Positions 9,065 through 17,111 of a DNA stretch of 64,000 bases are shown in pieces. Every line of letters starts with the position of its first letter. Position 1 is the first letter of the stretch. The notes under the pieces were generated by a model. The model saw only the letters and a program-made list of their open reading frames with translations. It was not told the DNA's origin and did not search any database. Origin of the DNA: Symploca sp. SIO1C2 (lineage in GTDB: Bacteria > Cyanobacteriota > Cyanobacteriia > Cyanobacteriales > Coleofasciculaceae); contig JAAHFP010000027.1 in assembly GCA_010672925.1 (NCBI GenBank), positions 24,510 to 88,509 on the forward strand. Reading direction: 5' to 3'. A program made the position numbers and the translations under genes.

Positions 9065-9793
9065 TTATTTTAAATGAGGAGCTGTTTGATAAATCGAGTT
9101 TAATAACCCAGAAAGAGATTGTCCTTCTTTTTGACTAGCTAATTTAATCACATCTTTGGCTTTTTGAACTTGCGCCCCATTCGTCGGTAGCTGAGACTCA
9201 TCAATATCATAGCGAAAAATCACCTCATCAAACTGAGCCGGTAGGAGGCATTTGAGCAGATTAAAAGCCAGTATTCTTGGTACAACCCCCGATGCTATTT
9301 GTCCTGTTGTTGATGAGGTAGAAACAGGTGCAGTAGTAGTCTCACCTTTGAGAGGCGGCTTACCCGATTCACCTCGCATCCCTCGAACCAGTTCTTGAAA
9401 TCCCTCCTCATAGTTTGCCTGATTAATACCAACGTGGAGGAAAGATTGGAGAAAAAAAGGTTTTTCGCAGTTTTTGTAAAGAACAGGTATCAAACGGCGG
9501 TGAGGAAGACGAGATTCCTGTCTTGCCAGTTTTTCCTCTTCAACTTGTGCCGTCAACCATGCATCCTGCTCATAACTAACCCACTGAGAATTTACACTAT
9601 CGGGGGAGAGAATTAGGAGAAAAATATCTGCATCAGCCAAACCTGCGGCTAATTTTTCCGGTATCCTATCCCCAGGCAGAATCTCCCATTTATCCAACCA
9701 AGCATCAATACCTTCGCGGGTACGTAAATCTGTTGCCAGACGTTCGACAAAAGGCTTGTCTATACTACTATGGCTTACAAAAGCTTTAACCAT
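9065..9793 (-). CDS. TIR domain-EAD protein, candidate immune effector
   Basis: Residues 1-140 form a TIR domain. It begins VKAFVSHSSIDKPFVERLA and contains GIDAWLDKWEILPGD. SPDSVNSQWVSYEQDAW carries the Glu at the position of the NAD-hydrolase catalytic residue. A Pro/Thr/Ser linker follows. The C-terminal 70 residues are an effector-associated domain (LLKCLLPAQFDEVIFRYDID, then LPTNGAQVQKAKDVIKLA). In known bacterial systems EADs pair an effector with a sensor or NTPase that carries the cognate EAD. The nearby broken gene at 7.5-8.1 kb encodes a related EAD. NAD depletion in response to infection is the likely role, by family inference only. Confidence 0.8.
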   Translation of the reverse strand: MVKAFVSHSSIDKPFVERLATDLRTREGIDAWLDKWEILPGDRIPEKLAAGLADADIFLLILSPDSVNSQWVSYEQDAWLTAQVEEEKLARQESRLPHRRLIPVLYKNCEKPFFLQSFLHVGINQANYEEGFQELVRGMRGESGKPPLKGETTTAPVSTSSTTGQIASGVVPRILAFNLLKCLLPAQFDEVIFRYDIDESQLPTNGAQVQKAKDVIKLASQKEGQSLSGLLNSIYQTAPHLK

Positions 9794-9927
9794 TACTTAT
9801 TACTGGAAAAATTTTAGATTTTAGATTTTAGATTTTAGATTTGGAGAGTTAAAAAAGTCGAAACCCTGAATGAATTTATGGGGTAAATCTTCAATTGCTT
9901 GACTTATTCCCCAAAACTCTAACTAAA

Positions 9928-10518
9928 CTACCCCACGAGTACATTAACTAAACCATCAATAAAGCGATCGCATTCCATGGGTATAATTTCTCGACCGTGC
10001 AAAATCTCTTGGGTAACGATGTAATGCATAATGCTACCTGTAAACATTCTAGCTGAGACTTCTGGATCAGTCGCTTTGGAGTCAGGGTGGTGAGTAAATA
10101 GATAAGTTAGCTTCTCAAGAACCGGTTTCTGGACATTTTTAATCAATGTTTGAGCTAAATCAGGAAATCGTCCCGACTGTCCAATAACTAAGCGGACTAA
10201 GGTAAACTTTGGTTGCTTATTAGCAAAATCATTCAGTAAAACACTGGCAAGGTATTTCAAACTATCCCGCAAGGGTGACTGCAACAACAGACTTTCTTCT
10301 AATACTGCCATCGGCTTATCCTGGGTAAACTGATTGATCAAAGCAGTAAACAAGCCTTCCTTATCCTGAAAATAGTTGTAGAGGGTTGGTTTAGAAACCC
10401 CCGCCGCCGCCGCAATGCGATCCATACTGGCAGCTGCGTATCCATAAGTGGCAAAGGTTTGCAGCGCTCCCATGAGAATCCGCTCAGCTTTACTAGTGAC
10501 GTTGTTCTTAGTTTCCAT
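9928..10518 (-). CDS. TetR/AcrR-family transcriptional repressor of the DevBCA-type exporter
   Basis: The 196-residue protein has a classic TetR N-terminal helix-turn-helix: KAERILMGALQTFATYGYAA, then MDRIAAAAGVSKPTLYNYF and QDKEGLFTALI. A helical ligand-binding domain follows with a TetR_C-like end. I start it at the ATG at 10518 (METKNN); the upstream open frame runs into low-complexity repeat DNA. It is divergent from devB (10763), and two tandem palindromes at 10683-10722 overlap the devB promoter. This arrangement is common for TetR regulators that control an adjacent exporter. The ligand is unknown. Confidence 0.88.
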   Translation of the reverse strand: METKNNVTSKAERILMGALQTFATYGYAAASMDRIAAAAGVSKPTLYNYFQDKEGLFTALINQFTQDKPMAVLEESLLLQSPLRDSLKYLASVLLNDFANKQPKFTLVRLVIGQSGRFPDLAQTLIKNVQKPVLEKLTYLFTHHPDSKATDPEVSARMFTGSIMHYIVTQEILHGREIIPMECDRFIDGLVNVLVG

Positions 10519-10663
10519 AAGCGACAAATAACAAACAACAAATAACAAACAACAAATATAGCAACCGCCAAGGCTGTTAGGACAACACCAAATTCTGGAA
10601 CCTTTATCTACCAATCTTTTCCCTTCTGCCCTCTGCCTTCTGCCTTCTGCTTTTTGCTATACC

Positions 10664-10722
10664 TTGACATTACCATTATAGATTACTAAACTGTGTAGTA
10701 AGACTACTAAACCGTATAGTAA
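10664..10722 (+). promoter_or_regulatory. devBCA promoter with tandem TetR-type operators
   Basis: A -35 hexamer TTGACA lies at 10664-10669, and TAAACT 17 bp later at 10687-10692 is a reasonable -10. Two 19-bp imperfect palindromes, TTACTAAACTGTGTAGTAA (10683-10701) and CTACTAAACCGTATAGTAA (10704-10722), are spaced 21 bp apart, two helical turns. The first covers the -10 box. Repressor bound there would block RNA polymerase. The sites are the natural targets of the divergent TetR protein. Confidence 0.6.
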
Positions 10723-10762
10723 ATTAGTGTATTTAGAATTTCTCATTCCTTAGGGGGATGCT

Positions 10763-11956
10763 ATGCAAGGTACTGTTAATAACAAAAGTTTGACCATCCC
10801 AGCTGGGACGCGATCGCTAGCCATGATTGCGCTTATTGCCCTCTTGGGTGTAGGAGGTACATATATATATGGAAAATTGCGATCGCCAGATGCCCTAACT
10901 CCTGAATCACCGGAAATTGCTTTACCTGAGCTGAAAACCGTAACAGCTTCAGGACATTTAGAGCCGGAAGGTGAGGTAGTTAACCTAACAGCTCCCACCT
11001 CTAGCCAAGAAAGCCGGATAGAGAAACTATTAGTAAAGGTGGGGGATTCGGTGAAAGCTGGGGATGTAATAGCTATTTTAGGTAGCCGCGATCGCTTGCA
11101 AGCCAGTTATAAACAAGCTCAGCAAGATGTCGAAGTGTCCCGTGCTCGACTTGCTCAAGTGCAAGCTGGAGCCAAAGTAGGGGAAATCGCTACCCAAAAA
11201 GCCGAAATTACTCGCCTAGAAGCAGATCAACAGGCTAGAATTACTGCCCAACAAGCTAACGTTGAGCGATTGCAGGCGGAAGTTCAAAATGCCCAGGTAG
11301 AATATCAACGCTACGATAGTCTCTATCAAGAAGGAGCCATTTCCGCTTCCACCCGTGATACTCGACAGCTTACCCTACAAACCAGCCAACGGAATTTAAA
11401 ACAAGCTCAAGCAGAACTAACCCGATTGCAATCTACCCGTTCACCTGAACTTGCGAAAGCCCAAGCTACTCTATCAAGTATGACCGAGGTGCGCCCGGTA
11501 GATGTACAGGTCTCCCAGGCCGAACTCCAACGAGCGATCGCGGCTGCAGCTCAATCGAAAGCCAGTCTAGAGCAAGCTTTTGTCCGCTCACCCCAAGACG
11601 GTGTGATTATGGATATTCATACCCAGCCAGGGGAAGTTATCACCACAGAAGGGATTGTGGAGATTGGTCAAATTGAGCAGATGGTAGCAATTGCAGAAGT
11701 TTACGAAAGCGATGTCCAAAAACTCAAGCCAGGTCAAATGGCACGAATCTTTAGCAATGCTCTACCTAACGAATTGCGCGGCACCGTCACCTGGGTAGAT
11801 CTAAAAGTGCATAGACAAACAGTAATCAACACCGACCCTAGCGAAAACATTGACGCCAAAATTGTTGAAGTACGAGTGCAACTAGACCCCAAATCAAGTA
11901 AGGAAGCTGCAAAATTTACTAACTTGCAAGTTGAAGTAGAGATTGAGGTGGATTGA
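10763..11956 (+). CDS. devB: DevB-like membrane fusion protein of an ABC exporter
   Basis: This HlyD-family periplasmic adaptor links an inner-membrane DevC/DevA ABC transporter to an outer-membrane channel. An N-terminal membrane anchor (SLAMIALIALLGVGGTYIYG) is followed by a lipoyl half-motif (VTASGHLEPEGEVVNL). A long coiled coil follows (about residues 110-250, Gln/Ala/Arg-rich). The second lipoyl half and beta-barrel include VRSPQDGVIMDIHTQPGEVI. Length 397 fits the DevB family. AGGGGG precedes the ATG at 10763 by five bases. It heads a devB-devC-devA set. In heterocyst formers DevBCA exports glycolipids, but DevBCA homologues also occur in other cyanobacteria, so the substrate here is open. 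Confidence 0.85.
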   Translation: MQGTVNNKSLTIPAGTRSLAMIALIALLGVGGTYIYGKLRSPDALTPESPEIALPELKTVTASGHLEPEGEVVNLTAPTSSQESRIEKLLVKVGDSVKAGDVIAILGSRDRLQASYKQAQQDVEVSRARLAQVQAGAKVGEIATQKAEITRLEADQQARITAQQANVERLQAEVQNAQVEYQRYDSLYQEGAISASTRDTRQLTLQTSQRNLKQAQAELTRLQSTRSPELAKAQATLSSMTEVRPVDVQVSQAELQRAIAAAAQSKASLEQAFVRSPQDGVIMDIHTQPGEVITTEGIVEIGQIEQMVAIAEVYESDVQKLKPGQMARIFSNALPNELRGTVTWVDLKVHRQTVINTDPSENIDAKIVEVRVQLDPKSSKEAAKFTNLQVEVEIEVD

Positions 11957-12039
11957 AGTTTGTTGTTTGGGAATTGGGAATTGGGAATTGGGAATTGATA
12001 ACTTTGAATTTTGAATTTTGAATTTTGAATTTTGAATTG

Positions 12040-13212
12040 ATGAACTGGCTACACTCCCTAAAACGACGCACACCCCTTGGTTGGTTGCAGTTGAGTCGCA
12101 ACAAAGGACGGTTGGTGGTGGCACTATCCGGTATTGCTTTTGCTGATGTGCTGATGTTTTTGCAGATTGGGTTTCAAGAATCTCTTTATGAAAGCAATAC
12201 CAAGATTAGAGCTGCTCTCGATACTGATATTGTCTTAGTAAGTCCCAAAGCTAAAAACACCCAAAATTTATCCACCTTCACTCGCCGCCGCCTCTATCAA
12301 GCCAAAGATATTCCCGGTGTTGCCGCTGCCCATCCCCTTTACTCCAGCACCATCACCTGGAAAAATCCTGAAACTCGACAGGATGCTGCTTTACAAATTA
12401 TTGGTTTTGACCCTGATTATCAGGCTTTTAATTTGCCGGAGATTAATCAACAACTCGACAAAATTAAATTACCAGACGTGGTGCTATTCGATCGCACTGC
12501 TAGAGGTAACTATCAACAAACCATTACTCAAATTGAAAATCAACAATGGGTGAGTACTGAAGTCCAGGCACGTACTATTACCGTGCGGGGTGTTTTCTCC
12601 CTAGGGGCTTCCTTTGGTACTGATGGGTTACTTGTTACTAGTAATCAAAACTTCTTGTTGCTATTTCCCCGACGGGATGCAGGCAGTGTCAGTTTAGGAC
12701 TAATTGATCTAGAACCGGGTTATGACCCTACCCAAGTAACCCAAGCATTGCAACAGTACTTACCCAACGATGTCGAAGCCATGACTATTGCTGATTTTAT
12801 TGACGATGAGCAGCAATTTTGGCGCACAGAAAGTCCCATTGGCTTTATTTTCGGCTTTGGGACCACAATGGCTTTTGTTGTCGGGGTGGTGATTGTTTAT
12901 CAGGTACTGTCTACAGATGTGAATGCCCATCTCAAGGAATATGCCACCTTCAAGGCTATGGGTTATCGCCATAGCTATTTGCTGGGCATTGTATTTGAAG
13001 AAAGCATTATTATGGCTTTTCTCGGTTTTATTCCAGGAGTAATTTTACCTATAGGAATGTATTATATGGCAGCCAAGGTAACATCACTTCCCATTTATAT
13101 GACCCTGGCACGAGCCATTAGTGTACTAGTGTTGACGGTGGTGATGTGTCTATTATCTGGCGCGATCGCGACTAAAAAACTTCAGTCTGCTGATCCTGCC
13201 GATATGTTTTAA
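12040..13212 (+). CDS. devC: DevC-like ABC exporter permease (FtsX/MacB type)
   Basis: The 390-residue protein has the DevC beginning TPLGWLQLSRNKGRLVVALS and a first membrane segment (GIAFADVLMFLQIGFQ). A large periplasmic domain follows to about residue 260, then three C-terminal membrane segments (FGTTMAFVVGVVIVYQVL; IIMAFLGFIPGVILPIGMYY; AISVLVLTVVMCLLSGAIA). The start is taken as the ATG at 12040. The DNA just upstream is an in-frame heptamer repeat (gaatttt), so the ribosome site is obscured and a downstream start is possible. It is the permease partner of devB and devA. Confidence 0.85.
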   Translation: MNWLHSLKRRTPLGWLQLSRNKGRLVVALSGIAFADVLMFLQIGFQESLYESNTKIRAALDTDIVLVSPKAKNTQNLSTFTRRRLYQAKDIPGVAAAHPLYSSTITWKNPETRQDAALQIIGFDPDYQAFNLPEINQQLDKIKLPDVVLFDRTARGNYQQTITQIENQQWVSTEVQARTITVRGVFSLGASFGTDGLLVTSNQNFLLLFPRRDAGSVSLGLIDLEPGYDPTQVTQALQQYLPNDVEAMTIADFIDDEQQFWRTESPIGFIFGFGTTMAFVVGVVIVYQVLSTDVNAHLKEYATFKAMGYRHSYLLGIVFEESIIMAFLGFIPGVILPIGMYYMAAKVTSLPIYMTLARAISVLVLTVVMCLLSGAIATKKLQSADPADMF

Positions 13213-13311
13213 CAGAATTGCGAATAGAGATGATCTAACTACCATAATCTCCGAATTCCATAAGCATCAAATTAAAAGGAGAGACTTTAAACAGGATTGA
13301 TTAATTATTAA

Positions 13312-13518
13312 TTATCCATTATCCATTGGTAAAGGATCGTTAAAATCCTCACCCATCCAAATTTGCCCTTGGTGCAAACCCGGAATGCGAGATAAATTTT
13401 CTGAATCTGAGATACTTGCAGAAGCGACTTTATTCATTTGGATAAAATCGAGAACCTGTAAAAGTAGAGGTTCTGGTGCTGAGGCTAATTCAGTTACTAT
13501 TTTTTCTAAAAGGGTCAT
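13312..13518 (-). CDS. Short DUF2281/antitoxin-like protein
   Basis: The 68-residue product begins MTLLEKIVTELASAPEPLLL, followed by QVLDFIQMNK. This pattern resembles DUF2281 proteins, often antitoxin-like partners of PIN toxins in cyanobacteria. The C-terminal part reads PGLHQGQIWMGEDFNDPLP. It stops just after that, where the DNA becomes a 'attatccattatcc' repeat, so the natural end may have been replaced. No toxin gene is next to it. It is antisense within the devC-devA gap, which suggests an insertion into the operon. Confidence 0.5.
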   Translation of the reverse strand: MTLLEKIVTELASAPEPLLLQVLDFIQMNKVASASISDSENLSRIPGLHQGQIWMGEDFNDPLPMDNG

Positions 13519-13647
13519 TTTTCACTGGATTGCTCGAATAAGAAGGCGATGCCTCTTTTATTTTATCAATTATAGAGCGCGTAATCGCTACTCTCTTGTT
13601 TCATCCCCTCTGATGCAATAACTAGCAACTTAGGATATTACTTAATT

Positions 13648-14370
13648 ATGACACAAACTCTTCCTGTAATTACAATCCAAGGTCTAAATCATTTCTTCGG
13701 TCACGGTGAGCAAAAAAAGCAAGTTTTGTTTGATATTGACCTTACAATCAATGCTGGTGAAATTGTCTTAATGACTGGTCCCTCTGGCTCCGGTAAGACC
13801 ACCTTGTTAACTTTGATTGGTGGACTGCGGGTAGTTCAATCCGGCAGTTTACAATTTCTAGGGCAAGAACTTTGTCAGGCAACGGAAAAAAAGTTGGTGC
13901 AAGTGCGCCGTAAAGCAGGTTATATTTTCCAAGCTCACAACTTACACGAAAGTCTAACTGCACAACAGAATGTCCGTATGGGTTTAGAAGTTCATCCTCA
14001 ATATTCCGTGGCAACCATGAATAAGATGGCAGCTGAAATGTTAGAATTAGTAGGCTTAGGTCATCGTCTAGACCATTATCCAGATCAATTATCCGGTGGT
14101 CAGAAACAGCGAGTTGCGATCGCTCGTGCCCTTGTCAGCCGTCCTCAACTCCTCCTGGCAGATGAACCCACCGCTGCCCTCGACAGCAAAACGGGGAGGG
14201 ATGTAGTAAATTTGATGCAAAACTTAGCTCAAGAACAAGGATGCACTATTTTGCTAGTAACCCACGACAGCCGAATTTTAGATATTGCCGATCGCATTAT
14301 TAATATGGAAGATGGAGTTTTGAAGAATAACACAACAAATTCTGTAGGGACGGGCTTAGGTCAACATTGA
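13648..14370 (+). CDS. devA: DevA-like ABC exporter ATPase
   Basis: The 240-residue ATPase has Walker A (GPSGSGKTTLL, about residue 47), signature LSGGQKQRVAIARAL, Walker B (LLLADEPTAALDS) and a switch His (VTHDSR). The Q-loop region reads AGYIFQAHNLHESLTAQQNV, close to the DevA/LolD/MacB group. It energises the DevC permease. It follows devC after 435 bases rather than the usual short gap, because a small antisense gene lies between. It may therefore have its own promoter. The identification is strong at family level. Confidence 0.87.
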   Translation: MTQTLPVITIQGLNHFFGHGEQKKQVLFDIDLTINAGEIVLMTGPSGSGKTTLLTLIGGLRVVQSGSLQFLGQELCQATEKKLVQVRRKAGYIFQAHNLHESLTAQQNVRMGLEVHPQYSVATMNKMAAEMLELVGLGHRLDHYPDQLSGGQKQRVAIARALVSRPQLLLADEPTAALDSKTGRDVVNLMQNLAQEQGCTILLVTHDSRILDIADRIINMEDGVLKNNTTNSVGTGLGQH

Positions 14371-14545
14371 CACATTAAGTTGCTGGACTATATAGCGCTT
14401 CCCCCTGTTACGAAGTACATTAAAAACGACGAGGAAGAAATCTATCTAATCTTGATAACTGATTAAGATGTACCTCATTGCAGCGGTAATCGCTCGCTGT
14501 ATTGAAAACCACTCGCCCTTGATACGGAAGAGATGTTCGGTAGTT

Positions 14546-14965
14546 TTATGGAGAATTGGTTAACTCTTGAATCAAATGTTCAGCAGTGACAATTCGAGGA
14601 GTTGTAACTGGAAAGTCTTGTGGATTGCGGGTAACAATCACATCTAAATGATTGACTACAGCGGTGCTGTACTGAATAGCGTCTTCAAAATCCCTAAAAT
14701 TAGCAGTTAATGCCATTGAAATAACAGCCTGATTGACTGTAGCGACAGAACAAAGCACTGCCATTCTTTGCAAAAATTGCTGTGTCCAGTTATGACCTTT
14801 TGCTTTCCGGATAATGTAGTATAAATCGCTAAAGGTAGATGCGGATATATAACCTTCAATCTGTTGCTGCTCTACTAAGCTCACAACTTGTTCGCTGTTT
14901 GAGAAGAAGGGGTCGCGCTCAAGTGCTACATCAACAATTATATTAGTGTCTATGAGAACTTTCAC
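14546..14965 (-). CDS. PIN-domain toxin (VapC-like ribonuclease)
   Basis: The protein has 139 residues. The PIN acidic residues are visible: MKVLIDTNIIVDVALERDPF (first Asp), the Glu/Asp region of NFRDFEDAIQYSTAVV, and IVTRNPQDF. PIN toxins are Mg-dependent ribonucleases that cleave tRNA, rRNA or mRNA when released from the antitoxin. The start overlaps the end of the upstream gene by four bases (14962-14965), typical of a translationally coupled toxin-antitoxin operon. Length and motifs are complete, so it is probably active. Confidence 0.85.
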   Translation of the reverse strand: MKVLIDTNIIVDVALERDPFFSNSEQVVSLVEQQQIEGYISASTFSDLYYIIRKAKGHNWTQQFLQRMAVLCSVATVNQAVISMALTANFRDFEDAIQYSTAVVNHLDVIVTRNPQDFPVTTPRIVTAEHLIQELTNSP

Positions 14966-15228
14966 AGATTATGCTTCTCCTTCAAGTATTCCCACTTAGC
15001 TTGCTCAGGGTCAAAGTCAGGTGGTGTAGGAGGAGCATTTTCGAGTAAGTCTTTTAAAGCTTGAACTTTGTATTCCCGCTTCTTGGGTTGTTTGGGAGTA
15101 TTAGTGGTCGTTGCAGTTGGCTGTAGAATGATGACTTCTACATTGCCAGGAGCGATGTTAAGGGGTTCTTGAATGATTAACTGACCAGATTTGTCAATTT
15201 TGGCATTTAACTTGTAGGCTTGCATCAT
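14962..15228 (-). CDS. Antitoxin partner of the PIN toxin
   Basis: The 88-residue protein starts MMQAYKLNAKIDKSGQLIIQ. This resembles the short beta-strand N-termini of AbrB/SpoVT-like or related antitoxins. A Lys-rich linker and an acidic Pro-rich tail (NAPPTPPDFDPEQAKWEYLK) follow and could wrap the toxin. GGAG lies seven bases before the first ATG at 15228. Position, small size and the four-base overlap with the PIN gene make it the antitoxin; the exact family is not certain. Confidence 0.7.
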   Translation of the reverse strand: MMQAYKLNAKIDKSGQLIIQEPLNIAPGNVEVIILQPTATTTNTPKQPKKREYKVQALKDLLENAPPTPPDFDPEQAKWEYLKEKHNL

Positions 15229-15362
15229 AATCTAGCTCCGGTCGATTACAGTAAAGTATTGTCTATATGATCCAAAGTAAATTTGGCGATCGCTTGTAGA
15301 TGGTACAAACTGAGTGTGCAAAAATGGGCAATTTATTAGACCAACTGTAGGCGATCGCGCTA

Positions 15363-15572
15363 CTAACTTGCATATTCCGCTAGTTGCTGACGGATTGCTG
15401 TTTGAATTTTATCATCAAAGTCTGGGTCATCAATTCTGGTAATGACTGGATGCGATAGCGAAGCGCTGCTGCCTTCAGCAGATCACTTTCGACGCCTTTC
15501 TAGATAAGCCTGAAAAGCAGATTGATCTTCTCGATGATTGAGAAAATACTCTCTTAACTCTTTGTCAGACAT
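15363..15572 (-). pseudogene. Small conserved gene (MSDKELREY type) broken by a short hairpin insertion
   Basis: From the ATG at 15572 the frame reads MSDKELREYFLNHREDQSAF and then QAYLERRRK before a stop. After about 35 bases containing gcgatagcgaagcgctgctg, the other half resumes in a different frame. It reads PVITRIDDPDFDDKIQTAIR, QQLAEYAS and a stop at 15363-15365. The halves together match the layout of a small cyanobacterial family (about 65-70 residues) often found next to toxin-like genes. The inserted piece resembles the dispersed 'gcgaagcgct' hairpin also seen at about 27275-27290. Confidence 0.55.
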
Positions 15573-15694
15573 AGTTGTGTAGTCAACTTAACTCATTACA
15601 ATACCTCTCCACTTGAAAGCAAAGCAGAAAGTATGAGAGTTTACCCAAAATGCGATCGCATTTTGGCTTAGCAACAGTCAAATGTTAAACTGCT

Positions 15695-15725
15695 TTGACA
15701 TTTATAAGTATAATGAGACTATAAA
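15695..15725 (+). promoter_or_regulatory. Candidate promoter of the XRE-ImmA gene
   Basis: TTGACA at 15695-15700 is followed by AT-rich DNA with TATAAT at 15709-15714 (spacing 8, too short) and TATAAA at 15720-15725 (spacing 19, long). One of these probably serves as the -10. The site is 60-90 bases upstream of the ATG at 15784. Confidence 0.3.
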
Positions 15726-15783
15726 ATATCAACAACTTTGACAAAAACTTTTACCCTCCAGCACTTTCGGGAGAAAGTCAGCC

Positions 15784-16884
15784 ATGAAGGAAACTATCGG
15801 AGGCAACCTCACCCGCTATCGCAAAAGCCTGCACCTATCCCAGGAGCAGCTGGCAGAGATGGTAGGGATGACTCGCCAGAGTATTAACAATTACGAAAAG
15901 GCTAAAACCTTACCCGACAGCAAAACCCTTTCTGCCCTGTCTCGTGCCTTGGGGGTTACCCTCGACGATTTACTTCGCCCAGAAAGCGAAGGATTGCCTA
16001 ACTTCCGTTTCCGTGCTCATGCTTCTTTCGGCAACAATCCTCAATTTGCTGCCCAAGTGCTGCGAATGCTGGACACTTATAACAATTTGGAGCAAGCAGT
16101 AGGTTTGCCTCCCTATGCTCCGGAAAGTAGCCCCTGCCATCAAGTTGAGGGTAATGAAAAACGTATCGCTGAAATTGCCAATCGCTTGCGTCGCTGCCTG
16201 GGATTGGGAGAAGCACCTATTTTTAACTTATTTGAAATTGTAGAAGAAATCGGGTTGAAGGTTCTTCGTCATCCATTCCCCATTAAAGACTTTTTTGGTT
16301 TAAGCGCTTGTAGTGCTGAGCAAGGAGCTTTTGTTTTAATCAACAGCCATAACATCACGATTGAACGACAGTTATTTACCCTAGCCCATGAAATTGGACA
16401 TTTAATTTGTCATCGGGGTGAATATCAAGACACCTTAGTGGAGGAAGGAACAAAAGCAGAAGAAAAAGCGCGAGAACAAGTTGCCAATTACTTTGCCGGT
16501 TATCTGCTACTTCCCCAAGCTGAATTTGAGCGGATGTACCAATTGACAACCAACATTATTCGACTCAAACAGCATTTTCGGGTAAGTTACCAAGTTATTT
16601 TGACTCGTTTGGCACAGATGGAAGTTATTGACTATGCCAAGGAAAAAGCCAAAATTTGTGCTGTCTATAAAAAACACCATGGCTCCTCGCTGAAAAATTC
16701 GATGGAGTTACCACCAGCATTGAAGCTAGAAGACTTTCCAGAAAATCAGCGCTACCAACAATTAATCTGGCAAGCCCTTAAGTTAGGGAAAATTTCAGAA
16801 ATGAAGGCAGCGGAACTTCTCGATGTAACAGTGGAGAAACTGCGGGTGCGTCGTCAGGAAGCTGAGGTTTATGCTATCTGTTAA
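15784..16884 (+). CDS. XRE helix-turn-helix / ImmA-IrrE metallopeptidase protein
   Basis: Residues about 8-65 form an XRE-type DNA-binding domain (RYRKSLHLSQEQLAEMVGMT, RQSINNYEKAKTLP). Residues about 150-290 form an ImmA/IrrE zinc-peptidase domain with the HEXXH motif in LAHEIGHLICHR near residue 200. The Glu-containing helix ANYFAGYLLLPQAEFER supplies the third ligand region. Proteins of this fusion type cleave or sense repressors and act in phage, conjugative element or toxin-antitoxin control and stress responses. At 366 residues it is complete. It is next to a PIN toxin pair but convergent with it, so joint function is unproven. Confidence 0.88.
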   Translation: MKETIGGNLTRYRKSLHLSQEQLAEMVGMTRQSINNYEKAKTLPDSKTLSALSRALGVTLDDLLRPESEGLPNFRFRAHASFGNNPQFAAQVLRMLDTYNNLEQAVGLPPYAPESSPCHQVEGNEKRIAEIANRLRRCLGLGEAPIFNLFEIVEEIGLKVLRHPFPIKDFFGLSACSAEQGAFVLINSHNITIERQLFTLAHEIGHLICHRGEYQDTLVEEGTKAEEKAREQVANYFAGYLLLPQAEFERMYQLTTNIIRLKQHFRVSYQVILTRLAQMEVIDYAKEKAKICAVYKKHHGSSLKNSMELPPALKLEDFPENQRYQQLIWQALKLGKISEMKAAELLDVTVEKLRVRRQEAEVYAIC

Positions 16885-16923
16885 CAGTACTATAGCAGTT
16901 CTCGCATCTGTGAGGTACATCTA

Positions 16924-16958
16924 GATCCCCCTAAATCCCCCTTAGAAAGGGGGACTTT
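16924..16958. repeat. Dispersed hairpin repeat (CCCCCTTAGAAAGGGGG)
   Basis: The inverted repeat CCCCCTT-aga-AAGGGGG with flanks gatccccctaaat and acttt lies 40 bases after the XRE-ImmA stop. The same ~33-bp sequence occurs in reverse orientation at 28778-28811. The stem is strong and could act as a terminator, but the only T-run is three bases. Confidence 0.65.
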
Positions 16959-17111
16959 GAGATTGATCAGTGCACCTCATCAGCGTGGGAAACGCTGTAT
17001 TGATCTTGATAAAATTGACCCAATAGCGATCGCACTTCACATGGATAATCACTCCGGAACTGTTGCCTGTTGCCTCTCTTCACCACCAGACTTATTTAGC
17101 AAACCCTAATT

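Noticed and set aside
10763..14370. Proof of heterocyst differentiation from the DevBCA genes
   Set aside because: DevBCA-type exporters also occur in cyanobacteria that do not form heterocysts, and no other heterocyst gene is in the window.
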